A stretch of DNA of 64,000 bases, taken from contig VIIQ02000057.1 in NCBI GenBank assembly GCA_007449985.2, forward strand, positions 1 through 64,000, given 5' to 3'. This document shows, piece after piece, positions 43,958-54,210 of the stretch (positions within the stretch are counted from its first letter, which is position 1; the number at the start of each line of letters is the position of its first letter). The notes under the pieces were generated by a model. That model searched no databases and had not been told where the DNA came from. It saw only the letters and a program-made list of their open reading frames with translations. The position numbers and the translations under genes are program-made. This DNA is from Desmodesmus armatus (taxonomy: Eukaryota; Chlorophyta; Chlorophyceae; Sphaeropleales; Scenedesmaceae).

Positions 43958-44590
43958 ACCATCGATCCAGCCAACAGCACGCTGAGCTAAGGGACTCCAT
44001 TCGCTGTCGTGCTCCCATCAACAGCTTTTTAACAGCACGGCATTGGTACTGCGCTTGGTATGCAGTGCGTAAGTGTGTGCCCGCCCAGCCGCGGTGACAA
44101 CAGCAGGTCTTGCGACGTCGCCCGTTGGCCGCAAACCGGGTATCAAATCAAAGCTCACTGCAAACACGATGCAATGCTGTGGGTCACAGCTTACCCAGGG
44201 TGCCTGGATGCGGCCCCCAGGTCACTCTGATAATAAAGAGGTCATTTTGTTTCTCTGGAACTAAGGTCACAACTTGTGACTCACAAGCCATGAAGATGAT
44301 CTAATCTTGCAACCAGCGGACAGATTCATCGTTGTCCTGGCACCTTGACGCAGAGGGATGTAGGGATAGATATGTTTCAACCAATGGCGGCAGGGGATGG
44401 GGCGATCATAACTTGGAAATACCCAAGGAGAGAAGAGGCCGGCCGAGTTCAGTTGGGGCTTTGGCCACCATGCTGATGCTGGCAGCAGCCTCAATTCTCG
44501 TCATCACATTGGGTCACAACACTGCCCCCTCAAATCCGATGCCTGCAGCTCAGCTGCAATACATCATGTATTATACATCATGTATTATAC
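43958..44590. other. Unrecognised sequence
   Basis: Includes a short tandem duplication of TACATCATGTATTA at about 44561-44590. Frames at 44073-44264 could be an exon but show no known domain. Confidence 0.3.
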
Positions 44591-45098
44591 ATGCAGGAGC
44601 TAGGTCAGTCCCATCACACCATTATGGCAATGCTCACCAATCTTACGGCAAGCACCACAAAAGCAGCCCCTGCTGAGCAACAGCAGCGCATCCAAGACGA
44701 CAGCTCAGTCCATGATGGCAAGCTCACTGCAGCATTTGCAGCCATTCCGGAGCTGACATCAGTACACAGCAAGCTGCTGCGAAGCTCACACAACTTTGAC
44801 CAAGCCACTCCACAGCAAAGTCGGGCCGAACTCAGCAGCCAATCGCGCTCCCAAGCACTTTTTTGCCACAAACCTCAAGGATAACAACCACAACATGCCA
44901 CAATTCATTTTGAGCCTACTGCAGACACTTCTGCGGCTGCCACAAGGCTCAGTGTTTGGGTCCGCCTATGAAAGAATAGTGAGGACGGAGACCAAAAAAG
45001 GGCAAACCATTGAAAATCGTCATGTTTGTGCCATCAAAATGGCCACGCTGTATGTGAGCGACCAGTCTGGCCGCAGCTGTGCTCAAATAGAGCTGTGA
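44591..45098 (+). CDS. Hypothetical protein, two overlapping frames
   Basis: One frame (44591-44884) reads MQELGQSHHTIMAMLTNLTA and continues with Gln/Ser-rich helical text. The other (to 45098) reads NMPQFILSLLQTLLRLPQGS and KGQTIENRHVCAIKMATLYV and ends in TGA. A one-base shift near 44850 would join them into about 165 residues. The composition is coding-like. I do not recognise the family. Confidence 0.35.
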
Positions 45099-45169
45099 TA
45101 GCCTCAATTGCCACCGATACACGCCCGTAGCAGCGCTAGCACAGGCTGGCAGCCCGTGCTGCCATACCT

Positions 45170-45300
45170 TTCAAGATCTGAGGGGCCAAACGGGCATCCC
45201 TTTCAAAACAGAGGGTGGGCCGGGGCAAACCGGGGGCTGCCCCTTTCAAAAAATCGGGGACTGAACGGGCAAACCTTTCAAAAAACAGGGCCTGAAAAGC
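45170..45300. repeat. Short degenerate tandem repeat
   Basis: Three copies of a motif built on GGGCAnnCCTTTCAAAA, spaced about 40-55 bp, just upstream of the GT69 exon. Probably intronic. Confidence 0.55.
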
Positions 45301-45302
45301 CC

Positions 45303-47530
45303 TGTTGTTGAGCCTTAAGGGCACTCAAAGGATTGAGCACTTGGGGTAGCGTTTTTTTGAAACCGGTACACCCTGTTTCCTTGGGTCACGGGGGGAGTTG
45401 CTCCCCCCTGGGGGGCCCTGATTTTCACGGCGAGTGCTCCTTGCTCCCCCCCTCCCCCCTTTCAGCACGTTTTGCCTGCAGACTGGCCAGGTCTCAGGTG
45501 CTACCCCCCCCCCCTCAGCTGCCTCCAGACTGATTCCGCTCCTTGCTCACCCCCCCTCAAAGAAACACGGTGTGCCGGTTTTAAAAAAACGCTACCCTTG
45601 GCCAGAGTGCGCAATATGGCTCTGTCGCCACTGTACCAGCACTACGCTGCATCACGCACCACAAAGAGACAAGAAAGCCAGCCAGACAGTGCGTCACATG
45701 TAAATGCAGGGTTGCAGGACACCGCCCATTTACCTCCCAGGCAGTTGCCGTGGGACCCGGACTATGTTGTATTCATCAATGACGTTTACTTTTGCTCAAT
45801 CATCAGGCAGACATCAATGTGGGGTTGACTTTTGGCAGAACAGACAGAGGTGGGTTGTGGACAAGTACTATTGTTATGTCTCATCCTCACAACGGCAGCA
45901 GAGAATCCAGACTCAAGATGGGGTGATCATTGGCGCAGCTACATGTCTCACGCACCCTGTGCTGCCTGCTGCAGATGCCACAGTCACGCTCCCTGCCGCC
46001 CTTCCGTGCTGGTTGTGTCCATCCGTGGCTGGGTTCAGTTGCAACGTAGTTGCTTGAGAAACCCGTGTAACACCTTCATTCATTCCCTGCCGCCCTAGAA
46101 GTCAAGACGCACAAGGCCAAGCCGGACATGCCCCCTGACTACGAGCTTGAGAGGCCTATCAACAACTCAATGGGTCCTGATCAAGTCAACCCAACTGAAT
46201 TTAATAATATCTGAAACGCTCGATTAGCAGGGTGTCGGCCATCCAGTGTTAACCAGTGGAACAAGCTGACATGACTCATCTTGCTTTTCCTTCAGGGTGG
46301 CACGTGATCTTGATGGCAGCAAGTTTTGGTGGGACTACCCCTACGTTCATGATGGGGTCGCTCGCCAAGCTGCTTTGAAAGGTGGGTGCAATGATTTGGG
46401 TGATTCAGAGGCAGTACTGTATACACCTTGAGGCGCTCGGTGGCTGCAGAAACACCATATCATCATTATCATCTCTCTCTGTGTACTGCGTGTCTGGACG
46501 TCAGCAGATCTTGTTTATCAGCGTGTGGGGGATGGTGGCACCCTGCATCTCAATACACCAGCCGGACTCACACACTGCCAGCAGTGTCATTGCAGCAACT
46601 TCAGCTGCCTGAACAAGCTACATTTGCTCTGGAGTGCTCTGTGCACATCCATAACAGCTCAATGCCGGCATGCACTGTTCAAGTGCAGAGTAGTGGACTG
46701 AGGCCCTATTCAATGTCAAGCCGGTTTCTACTGCATGGCTCCAGCAGGCCTGCCGTTCAGGGCTAGCTGCTGCTAAAATGGCATGGCAGTCCTTAGGGCA
46801 GACCCATTCAAAGCAGGCCTCAAATTCAGGCCATCCCAGGAACAAGAATGCAAGGTGCGGCCATGCCCATTTGTCCAACATGCCATGCCGTGCTGGCCTG
46901 GGTCTATGCCTGGCTTTTGACGCAAGCTTCATGCTTTCGGCTTGTTCTTGTCATGCGCCTGAACGTGCCTGCCTGTTTGCAGGGGAGTGAGTGCACATTC
47001 TTGTGCGATGATTTTGCCAGGTTGGGCTTTGACAATGTTGTAGTGGATGCGGGTGTACAGTTGTCGTATAATTGGGACCTGGCAAGAGAGATGTCTGCAA
47101 GTGAGTGCCGATATCCTTTGACAGCATGATAATTTAAAAGGTCATGGTCGATACAGAACAAGAAGATGGTGACAGCAAAATGCAATGAGCGCACAAGATG
47201 AGCACATGAAAATGTTCCCAAATGCGTGTGTTTGTGTTGAAAGGTGGTTTTGCGTGCTCACTCTCGCTGTTTGGGTCATATGCCAACAATACAGTCACCA
47301 AATACCTGCTGATGTTGATTGACATTGCAGTGGGCATCGAGGGCTACAGCCAGAGCACATGGGCACAGGTCAGGGCTGCAGGCATTGCTGGCTATGACAG
47401 AAGTCCAAGGTACAACAACATGGAGTGCTGTTCTTTGAAAAAGAACAACATGTATGTCAACTTCTACTCAGACTGTTTCAGAGAGGACATCATGTCGCGA
47501 AACCACACCCAGATGGTGCTGCAAGCTTGA
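45303..47530 (+). pseudogene. CAP59-like alpha-1,3-mannosyltransferase gene (GT69), interrupted by a MITE
   Basis: Members of the cryptococcal CMT1/CAP59 family transfer mannose from GDP-mannose in the Golgi. Family hallmarks appear in order. The first is QRIEHL | ARVRNMALSPLY, split by a MITE at 45344-45597. Then come DPDYVVFINDVYFC (to about 45795) and CGVDFWQ one frame away. VARDLDGSKFWWDYPY follows on an exon at 46296-46381, preceded by TTCCTTCAG and followed by GTGGGTG. GSECTFLCDDFARLGFDNVV is on an exon at 46983-47100 (ends A|GTGAGT). The last exon is 47341-47530, in phase (A|TG), containing NNMECCSLKKNNMYVNFYSD and ending in TGA. The exons between 45830 and 46290 and around 46400-46980 are not resolved. 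Removing the MITE and one target duplication would restore the first hallmark, but a further one-base shift follows YFC. The 3' exons look intact. Confidence 0.7.
45344..45597. mobile_element. GGGTAG MITE, copy c, inside the GT69 exon
   Basis: 254 bp. Left end GGGTAGCGTTTTTTTGAAAC, right end ACGCTACCC; 3-bp duplication TTG (45341-45343, 45598-45600). The flanking codons join in frame across the site. Confidence 0.92.
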
Positions 47531-48120
47531 GTCTGGGGTGCACATGTGGCTATTCAAGCAGCACTTACGTATGAAGGCTGTTAGCAGGCCAGGTTTGGTG
47601 ATTGTGGTTTGGGGCGCCTCTGTGGCGCAGGCGTGGCAGTTTGCTGACAATTCCAACAAAAAGTCCAGCAAGCAAGCCAGAAGAACACCACAGGACGGCA
47701 GCCTGCTCCTACAAAACCGCTGGGTTGATCAGGTTGCTGCACATACGTATGTTTGCAAGATCGGCCATGGGCCTTTATGAACGCCTTGGGTGGGCGATGC
47801 ATAAGCTTTGGCAAGAGAGTTTGCTGACGGTTACTGTTGTCTTTAGTACGGTATGGTGTTGACCTTGCTGCACCACCAGGCCAGACACTCAGTGCCTGCC
47901 TGCAGTGCCTGTATCAGGTGCAGTAGGTAGTCCTATGCGAAGCTCGTCAATGAATGAGGTCTGGACATGTCAGTTGTGTTGTGATCCATGTGCGGTCTGT
48001 GAGGTGCCGTTTTGGTTGTATTTCAGTCCCCCCTGCGGGTGTGTCACTTGGCGAGTGCTTCATGCCGTAGGAGTTTACTCGCAAGACCTGGGGGGGGGGG
48101 GGGGGGTCTCGACGGCTGTG
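47531..48120. other. Unrecognised sequence
   Basis: Downstream of the GT69 gene. No recognised gene; a G run lies at 48091. Confidence 0.35.
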
Positions 48121-48317
48121 CATCATCATTACACGTGTTTCCGGCCAGGTTCATCGCACATGCAGCATGCTGCTAGCAGCAAATTGACCTTGGTGCAAGA
48201 CAAGACAATACACCACCAGGCGACCAGTGACCTGGGACACTAGAAAGCCTGGGCCAGTTACGGCCGTCAAAGCCACCAGCACAAGAAAAAGCTAACATAA
48301 GTAGCATGTTGTACATA
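48121..48317 (-). mobile_element. RTE-like LINE 3'-end fragment
   Basis: Reverse complement of the 3' terminus seen at 35245-35438 and 49710-49914, ending in the CATCATCATTACACG tail. Only the last about 195 bp are present, as expected from 5' truncation. Confidence 0.9.
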
Positions 48318-48327
48318 GAATGGCTAA

Positions 48328-48618
48328 GGGCAGGGATCAGTTGAAAATGACACACCCACTTTTTTCACCAGGCTCCCCGAGAGGCCCTACCCCCTGGGGC
48401 ACTGCCTGAAAGGCTCACCCTGAGGAAAGCCCTTTGCCCCCCCCCCCCTCCCCAAGCCCCCAGACTGCCCTGTTTTCAAGGCAATTTGCAGGCTTTGCAG
48501 CAGTCCGTCTTCAAGGCCCAATGCCCCCACCCATGGGGGCATGCTCCTGAGCCAGAATGCCCCAAGCCCTCCCCCTGCTGAAAAAAGTCCCTGTGTCAGT
48601 TTCAAATAATCTCTACCC
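48328..48618. mobile_element. Second 3-bp-TSD MITE family (GGGYAGRGATT), copy e
   Basis: 291 bp. Ends GGGCAGGGATCAGTTGAAAA and (reverse complement of the right end) GGGTAGAGATTATTTGAAAC, with a TAA duplication (48325-48327, 48619-48621). Same family, inverted, as 59746-60035. Confidence 0.9.
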
Positions 48619-49391
48619 TAACGCCCAGGTGGCGTCAGTGCTGGATCGAACCCTTCCACGTGGTTTGTAGGACCGGGGGAGGCATCACTGCAGTGATGCT
48701 ACTGTCCAGCTGCTATACACTAACTGTTGCCGGCAGCTGCTGCTGGGGTACCCCACGCCGGTGGTGCTGCCTCCCCTCAGCAGGCTGGAATGAATTCGGA
48801 GTGACACTTGTGAGCAGTCGCAGTCGCCCAAAAGCACCGCGACAATAGCGTTTTGTCGTCTACTGCTGAAGTCAGTCATACGCACGTCAGTCCAAGGTGC
48901 TTGGAGAACTGTCGTCTGCGGAGCTCGTAATCGTTCCTATTTCCTTAACCAAACGCCCTCCACAATGACCAAAGACATAGCTATATACGCAAGTTAACGT
49001 TTGAAAGGTGCCTCGGTTTGACCTCTGTCACAGAGGCTCTGTGACAGCAACAACAGACGGGTGAGTGAGTCTGACCTACGGTCAACATCGTGACTGCTGC
49101 TGTAGTGCGAGAGATAGTCCTAACATCTTCTTACTGGTGCAGGCTTGCGTTTCGAAGGGTCGCCGCAGGCTCTCCTCGCGTTGGCCATCGTGCAAGGATA
49201 TCGTGCACTGTATATGTTTTTGGCGGAGCCCCCCCCCCCCCGGGGCGACTGCCACCTAGGTTGCATGTCTCACACTTGCGCCAAAAATGACCAGGAAATC
49301 TTGAGTGACCGTTCACTCTTTCGTTACAAGGCCCTGCAGCGTCTGCGGTAAATTCAGGACGCTAAATGGTGCAAACGAATATTTATTTATT
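48619..49391. other. Unrecognised sequence
   Basis: No gene or repeat is supported. A C run lies at about 49230. Confidence 0.35.
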
Positions 49392-49914
49392 TTCTCTCTG
49401 ATGCATGACGCCGGTGCAGCACCGCGGGGGGCACCGCCTATGAGCTGGGAAAAATGTGTCACGAGGGACCTGCAGGCCCTGGGGCAGCCGACGAACATGC
49501 ACGACTTAACGGGTGCATGTGCGTTGCGCAATTCCTGGCGGAGCATGCTCTACAGACTGACACACCCACGCGCTACTGGGGTGCCCTTCCGGCGACCACT
49601 CAATGCCACACGCTACAGCAGCAGGATGCGGCAGCGCGCTGAGACCCTGCCGTTCCAGGCAGCATGGTCTGCAAGTGGACCAGGGGTCATGTCCAACTGA
49701 GTTGCTTGTATAGTATATGTACAACATGCTACCTATGTTAGCTTTTCTTGTGCTGCTGGCTTTGAGGGCCGTAACTGGTCCAGGCTATCTAGTGTCCTAG
49801 GTCACTGGTCGTCTGGTGGTGTATTGCTTGTCTTGCACCAAGGTCGATTTGCTGCTAGCAGCATGCTGCATGCGCAATGAACCTGGCCGGAAACACGTGT
49901 AATGATGATGATGG
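49392..49914 (+). mobile_element. RTE-like LINE, 5'-truncated copy
   Basis: Starts at the codons for SLMHDAGAAPRGAPPMSWEK, homologous to 34525 onward, and keeps the C-terminus (MHDLTGACALRNSWRSMLYR, ending at a TGA near 49700) and the full 3' tail (ATG)n. Its frame is intact where the 32.9-35.4 kb copy is shifted, so it serves as a reference for that copy. Confidence 0.92.
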
Positions 49915-50039
49915 TTGGCAGAGACTGCAGGCTGCTCTGGTAGCAGCACTGGCAGAAACGCAGTTTGTTAGGCCTGCAGGGGGTCTGGTGGCGTCATGGC
50001 CCGTTGTCTGTAGCTCATGCCGGTCTCAACGTTGCGCAA

Positions 50040-51217
50040 GCATTCTACAAAACTTTCTGTAGATTGCGAGCGCAGATCACGATGGCTGATGTTGTGACCG
50101 TTTGCATGATGTGACCGTTGACGTGCATGCAAAGGGGCTGACCTCCAGTCGTTACGGCGCACGCACATCACAAAAGAAACATCATGGAGTTTGCATGACG
50201 TGGAGCATCAACCTCACGGCACTGCTGATGACTAACGTACATGGTTGATGCACAGAAAGAGCAGCAGTGCTAAAGCATCCTCAAACTTCCCACTAACGAT
50301 TGAAGTAGTACCCAATGCCATCTCACTTTACGGTTCAGCACAGCCTGCAAACACTGCGGGCAGGAAATAGACTGCATGCAGCTTTGACTGTTGGAAGGCA
50401 AAAGCACTGTGTTGTGTACACAACACTGCTCATGTAAGGGGTTCTTGCAAAACAGTACACGTGCAGCACCACAAGGAGAGTCTTATGAGACTTTGGCATG
50501 GCAGGAAGCAGGTGCTGTTGATTGCAGGCAGGGTCTGGAAGGGCGGTGCGTTGAAAAAAAGGGAGCATGGGGGCAGTAGAAATAAACCTGGGGCAGCACT
50601 GGGGCAAAGATGGCCAAGAGGCAGCATGGGACAGAGTTGGGATGGCGTGGGGGACGTCGAGACAAGTATGGGGAACTGAAAACATCGGCACACAATTTGC
50701 TGAGAGTGCTGTTGATGGCACTACATGGGACAGAAGATTCTAAGGGTGCTGTGCAATTTCATGGAGAGGCAAGCAGGGGCGCTCAGTAAAGACTGTAGAG
50801 ACAGCACAGATTGCCATGTTAGCGGCCAGCTGGCCTGCGTTGCAGGAGCTGACGCTGGTGCGTGCAACTCATCAGGTATAATGAGCAGCACCCCTGGGCC
50901 GACAGTGAAAGCGGCTGAGAGTGTGGATCATTTTGCATGTTGGACTGATATCGCATGACTGAATGGGGCCTTGGGCACATCATCACTGTGGCAGCAGGGG
51001 CAGAAGGTGTACAGTGGGATGGAGAGCGCTTGTAAGCTTTGAATGACTTGGTGTTGATACAAAACACCCTGTGACTTGGTGGTTCCAGGCGCAATGAATG
51101 GCCAGCATTGTCAGGCAAAACTGCTGTAGCTGTGGCTGATGTTAGTAGAGACGTCACCAACAGATCTGAATAGTTGAGACAAGTACAACTCTGCTCGCAA
51201 TGTATGTCAAGTCGTCG
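50040..51217. mobile_element. Family E dispersed element, copy 2 (inverted)
   Basis: Inverted counterpart of 19643-20850. It lacks an in-frame stretch present in copy 1 (around 50785), so its coding-like frame is broken. It joins directly to a block related to 15.4-16.0 kb. Confidence 0.75.
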
Positions 51218-51219
51218 CC

Positions 51220-51640
51220 CCCCTACAGTGCCCCCACCTCCCTGGTGCACCCACCTGCCTGTGGTGCACATGTTGAGCAGAACGTTATCCCCCCTACCTT
51301 TGGTGCTGCAGAAAAGAACTTCATTCCACTGTACGTGCTGAGCGTGCTGCAATATCCCCCCCCCCCCCGGGTGGGGGGTTGACGCCCCACCCCCCACCCA
51401 CCCAAGCCCCCTTCCCAAGTTTGTATGTCAAAAGGCATTCTGGACAAGTTTGGAGTTGAATAGGCTTTCTCGACAAGTTTGGTTTCCAGTTGAGAAGGCA
51501 TTCTGGACAAGTTTGCAGTAGGGCACTCAGGCAAGACTATACACAACTCTCACACATCACTTCTGATCAAGGTTGTACCGTAGTTGAAAAGGCGGAGCCT
51601 TAGGGCTCCTGCTCCTTTTCAACGAAAACCTTGTCATTCG
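51220..51640. repeat. Inverted counterpart of 15445-16015
   Basis: Contains the same hairpin arms, the AAACTTGTCCAGAATGCC direct repeats and the CCACTGTACGTGCTGAG block in inverse order, with different internal spacing. Confidence 0.75.
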
Positions 51641-51960
51641 TTTTTCACACAGACCTTATGGCGGACCAGCCGTTCTTCAGATGTCGTCGACAGATATGCC
51701 TGATTGTCGTGTGGGGTGTCCAGTTTGCGATGGCCCCGCCATGGACTGCCTGCACATATGCTCTCGCAGCACAAGCAGTTCGCACCTTTCTACCGAACAC
51801 CATCACAATCCGCATCATCGATTCATTCGTTATCGCCCAGCCCGGGCGTGGTGCGGCACTATTGGGAACGGAATGTAGACTCGTTTTTGGCTGTCATGTG
51901 TGGGGTGTGAACTTTGCAACGTATAAAGCTCTCAACCTTAAGGTTTCGATCTAATACATT
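51641..51960. other. Unrecognised sequence
   Basis: Plus-strand frames are open (51631-51954), but no domain is recognisable. Confidence 0.3.
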
Positions 51961-52221
51961 ATACAAGCAACACAGTTGGACATGACCCCTGGTCCAGTTG
52001 CAGACCATGCTGCCTGCAACGACCGGGTCTCAGCGCGCTGCCGCATCCTGCTGCTGTGGCGTGTGGCATTGAGTGGTGCCGGAAAGGCACCCCAGTAGCG
52101 CGTGGGTGTGTCAGTCAGCATGCTCCGCCAGGAACCGCGCATCGCACATGCATCTGTAAGATCGTGCATGTTCGTTGGCTGTCCCAAGGCCTGGTGATCC
52201 CTTGTGACACATTTTTCCCAG
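51961..52221 (-). mobile_element. RTE-like LINE internal fragment
   Basis: Reverse complement of 49443-49712 (C-terminal coding end), truncated at both sides. The minus-strand frame still reads GPGVMSN before the stop. Confidence 0.9.
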
Positions 52222-52234
52222 CGGGGCGGGGGGG

Positions 52235-53578
52235 GGGGGGGTTGCCAGGAAATGTGGCTGCCCAGGGGGGGGGGGGGGGCTTTTACTTCAGACGACAACG
52301 GATTGTTTTTGTTCCCTGACTTTCGGTCCCCTGACTTTTGACGGAGTGTGCAAGAAAGTTTTTTGGAGGTGTGCAAATGGAACAGTGCAAGTTGTGTTGC
52401 TGCTTTCTCCATGGCACACTGTTGGACAAGACACCCAGAGGTCTATCCTGGCTGTCAATTACTGGAAGCGTTCTCCGAAGAGCCGGTCCCCCTGCCTGCC
52501 CGCCTGCTAAACCCGACGTCAGGCCTTAAGGAATGAGGGTGGGGATTATTTGTAACTGCCACAGGCCTGCCCTAGGGAGTTCTTTCAGTAGGCCCAAAAA
52601 AAGCCCCTACCCCTAGGGCATCCAAGTCCTCAAACCCGTGGCAAGCCCCAGGGGGTGGGGCACTGCCTTCAGCCATTGCAGCCAAAGCCCCAAGCCCCCC
52701 CCCCCAGCCAAAGCCCCAAGCCCCCCCCCCCCCCTGGGACGATCCCCTGGGCCAGAGCTCGTGCACCCCCCCCCCCCTGGGCTCCAACCCTCCCTTCAAA
52801 ACACAAGTGGACCAAAACACAAGTGGACGCCTTCACAATGTAATGTGTGCTGAAGTCACTGTGGCAGTGTGCAGCCAGTGCAAGCCTTTGCAACGCACCA
52901 CTTCCTTTGGGTGGTGGGTGGGCCCCGGGGTAATACTGTATCGTACACTACGTGTGGATGGGCAGGTGGGACTACGTGTGAGGTACATGAGAGGGGTGTC
53001 ACACAGGGCCGCTGCTGCAAGCAGCAGAATTGACTCGCTGCCAGCACAGCTCTATCTCAGATTCAGATGTATTCAGTGAATGACAGACGTCTGTCCTGTC
53101 GACAGGATGGGACTCTGGGTGTCATGTCCAATAGTGTGCCATGGAGAAAGCAGCGACACCACTTCCACTGCTCCCTTTGCATATCGGTCAGCCTGCCAAC
53201 ATCCCCCCTCCCCCAGGGCAGGCCCACAGGTCCCGGCATGCCCCCCCCCCCCCCCGCCCAGCCACCAACAATGCCCTTTGCCCCAGCCCCTGGGACCCCT
53301 GTTCCTAAAATTTTCCTGAATGCCCCACGGGGCGTCTGTTTTCCAGGCAATGCCCGGGGCCTCCCCCCCTGCTGAAAGAACTCCCTGTGGCAGTTACAAA
53401 TAATCCCTACCCTGACGTTGCAAATGATTGCCTTGGCCTTGTACATCATGCTGATTCATCAAGCTGCGCAGCTGCCAGCGGCATGCCGATCAATTGTAGT
53501 TTATCGATGTGGTCGGCAAGAGCCTGGGGTGCGCCCCACATGCCGAAAAAGCCCGGGCAACCAAATCGACATGCTGCA
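52235..53578. repeat. Family X paralogous segment, copy 2 (interrupted)
   Basis: Matches 42436-43640 outside the insertion at 52537-53412. It is contiguous at GAGTGTGC (52344-52351), where copy 1 carries an insertion. Confidence 0.88.
52537..53412. mobile_element. GGGTRGGGATT element with TGA duplication
   Basis: 876 bp. Terminal inverted repeats GGGTGGGGATTATTTGTAAC and GGGTAGGGATTATTTGTAAC differ at one position, and the match continues through TGCCACAGG. TGA is duplicated (52534-52536, 53413-53415). The paralogous segment has TGA once (43471-43473). The interior carries C-rich sequence and an inverted piece of family X (about 53105-53160), so it is composite. The ends match the MITEs at 48328 and 59746. 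Confidence 0.92.
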
Positions 53579-54210
53579 GGATGGACCAACAATATGTTGT
53601 CACTGATTTTGTTGCAAACATGAGATTTACGGGGTACAGGGCACGCCATTCCATTTGGATATTGGCTTGAAGCGGTGCTGCTGTCCATGCGCCAATTGCT
53701 TTAGTGCATTTAATTACTGTGTGTTGTTGTGCAACACTTTGGGGGATCTGAATGCCAGGCACAAGGTGGTGTGAGAGCTAGCTGGGGGGACTGATTTTCT
53801 GTCTCAGCGACCTGCATTTCAGCAAGCCTGTGTTGGTCATGTTCATAACGAAATCTGTCAGCAACATGACAGTCCCTGTGTTACAGGTTAGGGAGACTGT
53901 GGTTGTGCTGAAAGCTGGGCAACTTGGCGGTATGGGGCGGGGTCATGAAGGCGGGGGGGGGGGGGGGTGCTTGCTGGAATTCTGGGGGGGGGGTGTTACA
54001 AGTAGATACTTTCACCGCAAAGCGGTACTCTCTACACTTGATCGACTGGGTAAGCCAAAGACACACACCTGAACCGAGGGAACCTGCAAAGACACACCAG
54101 ACAAGACCAGCCACCCAAAAAAAAACACAATTCTGTCACCGTGGTCAAAACGCCATGTGCAAATCAGGCTGAGGCGGTCAAGTATCTCCACCAAAAACAA
54201 TGTCCACTTT
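53579..54210. other. Unrecognised sequence, 3' flank of the methyltransferase
   Basis: G runs at 53955 and 53984. No gene supported. Confidence 0.35.
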
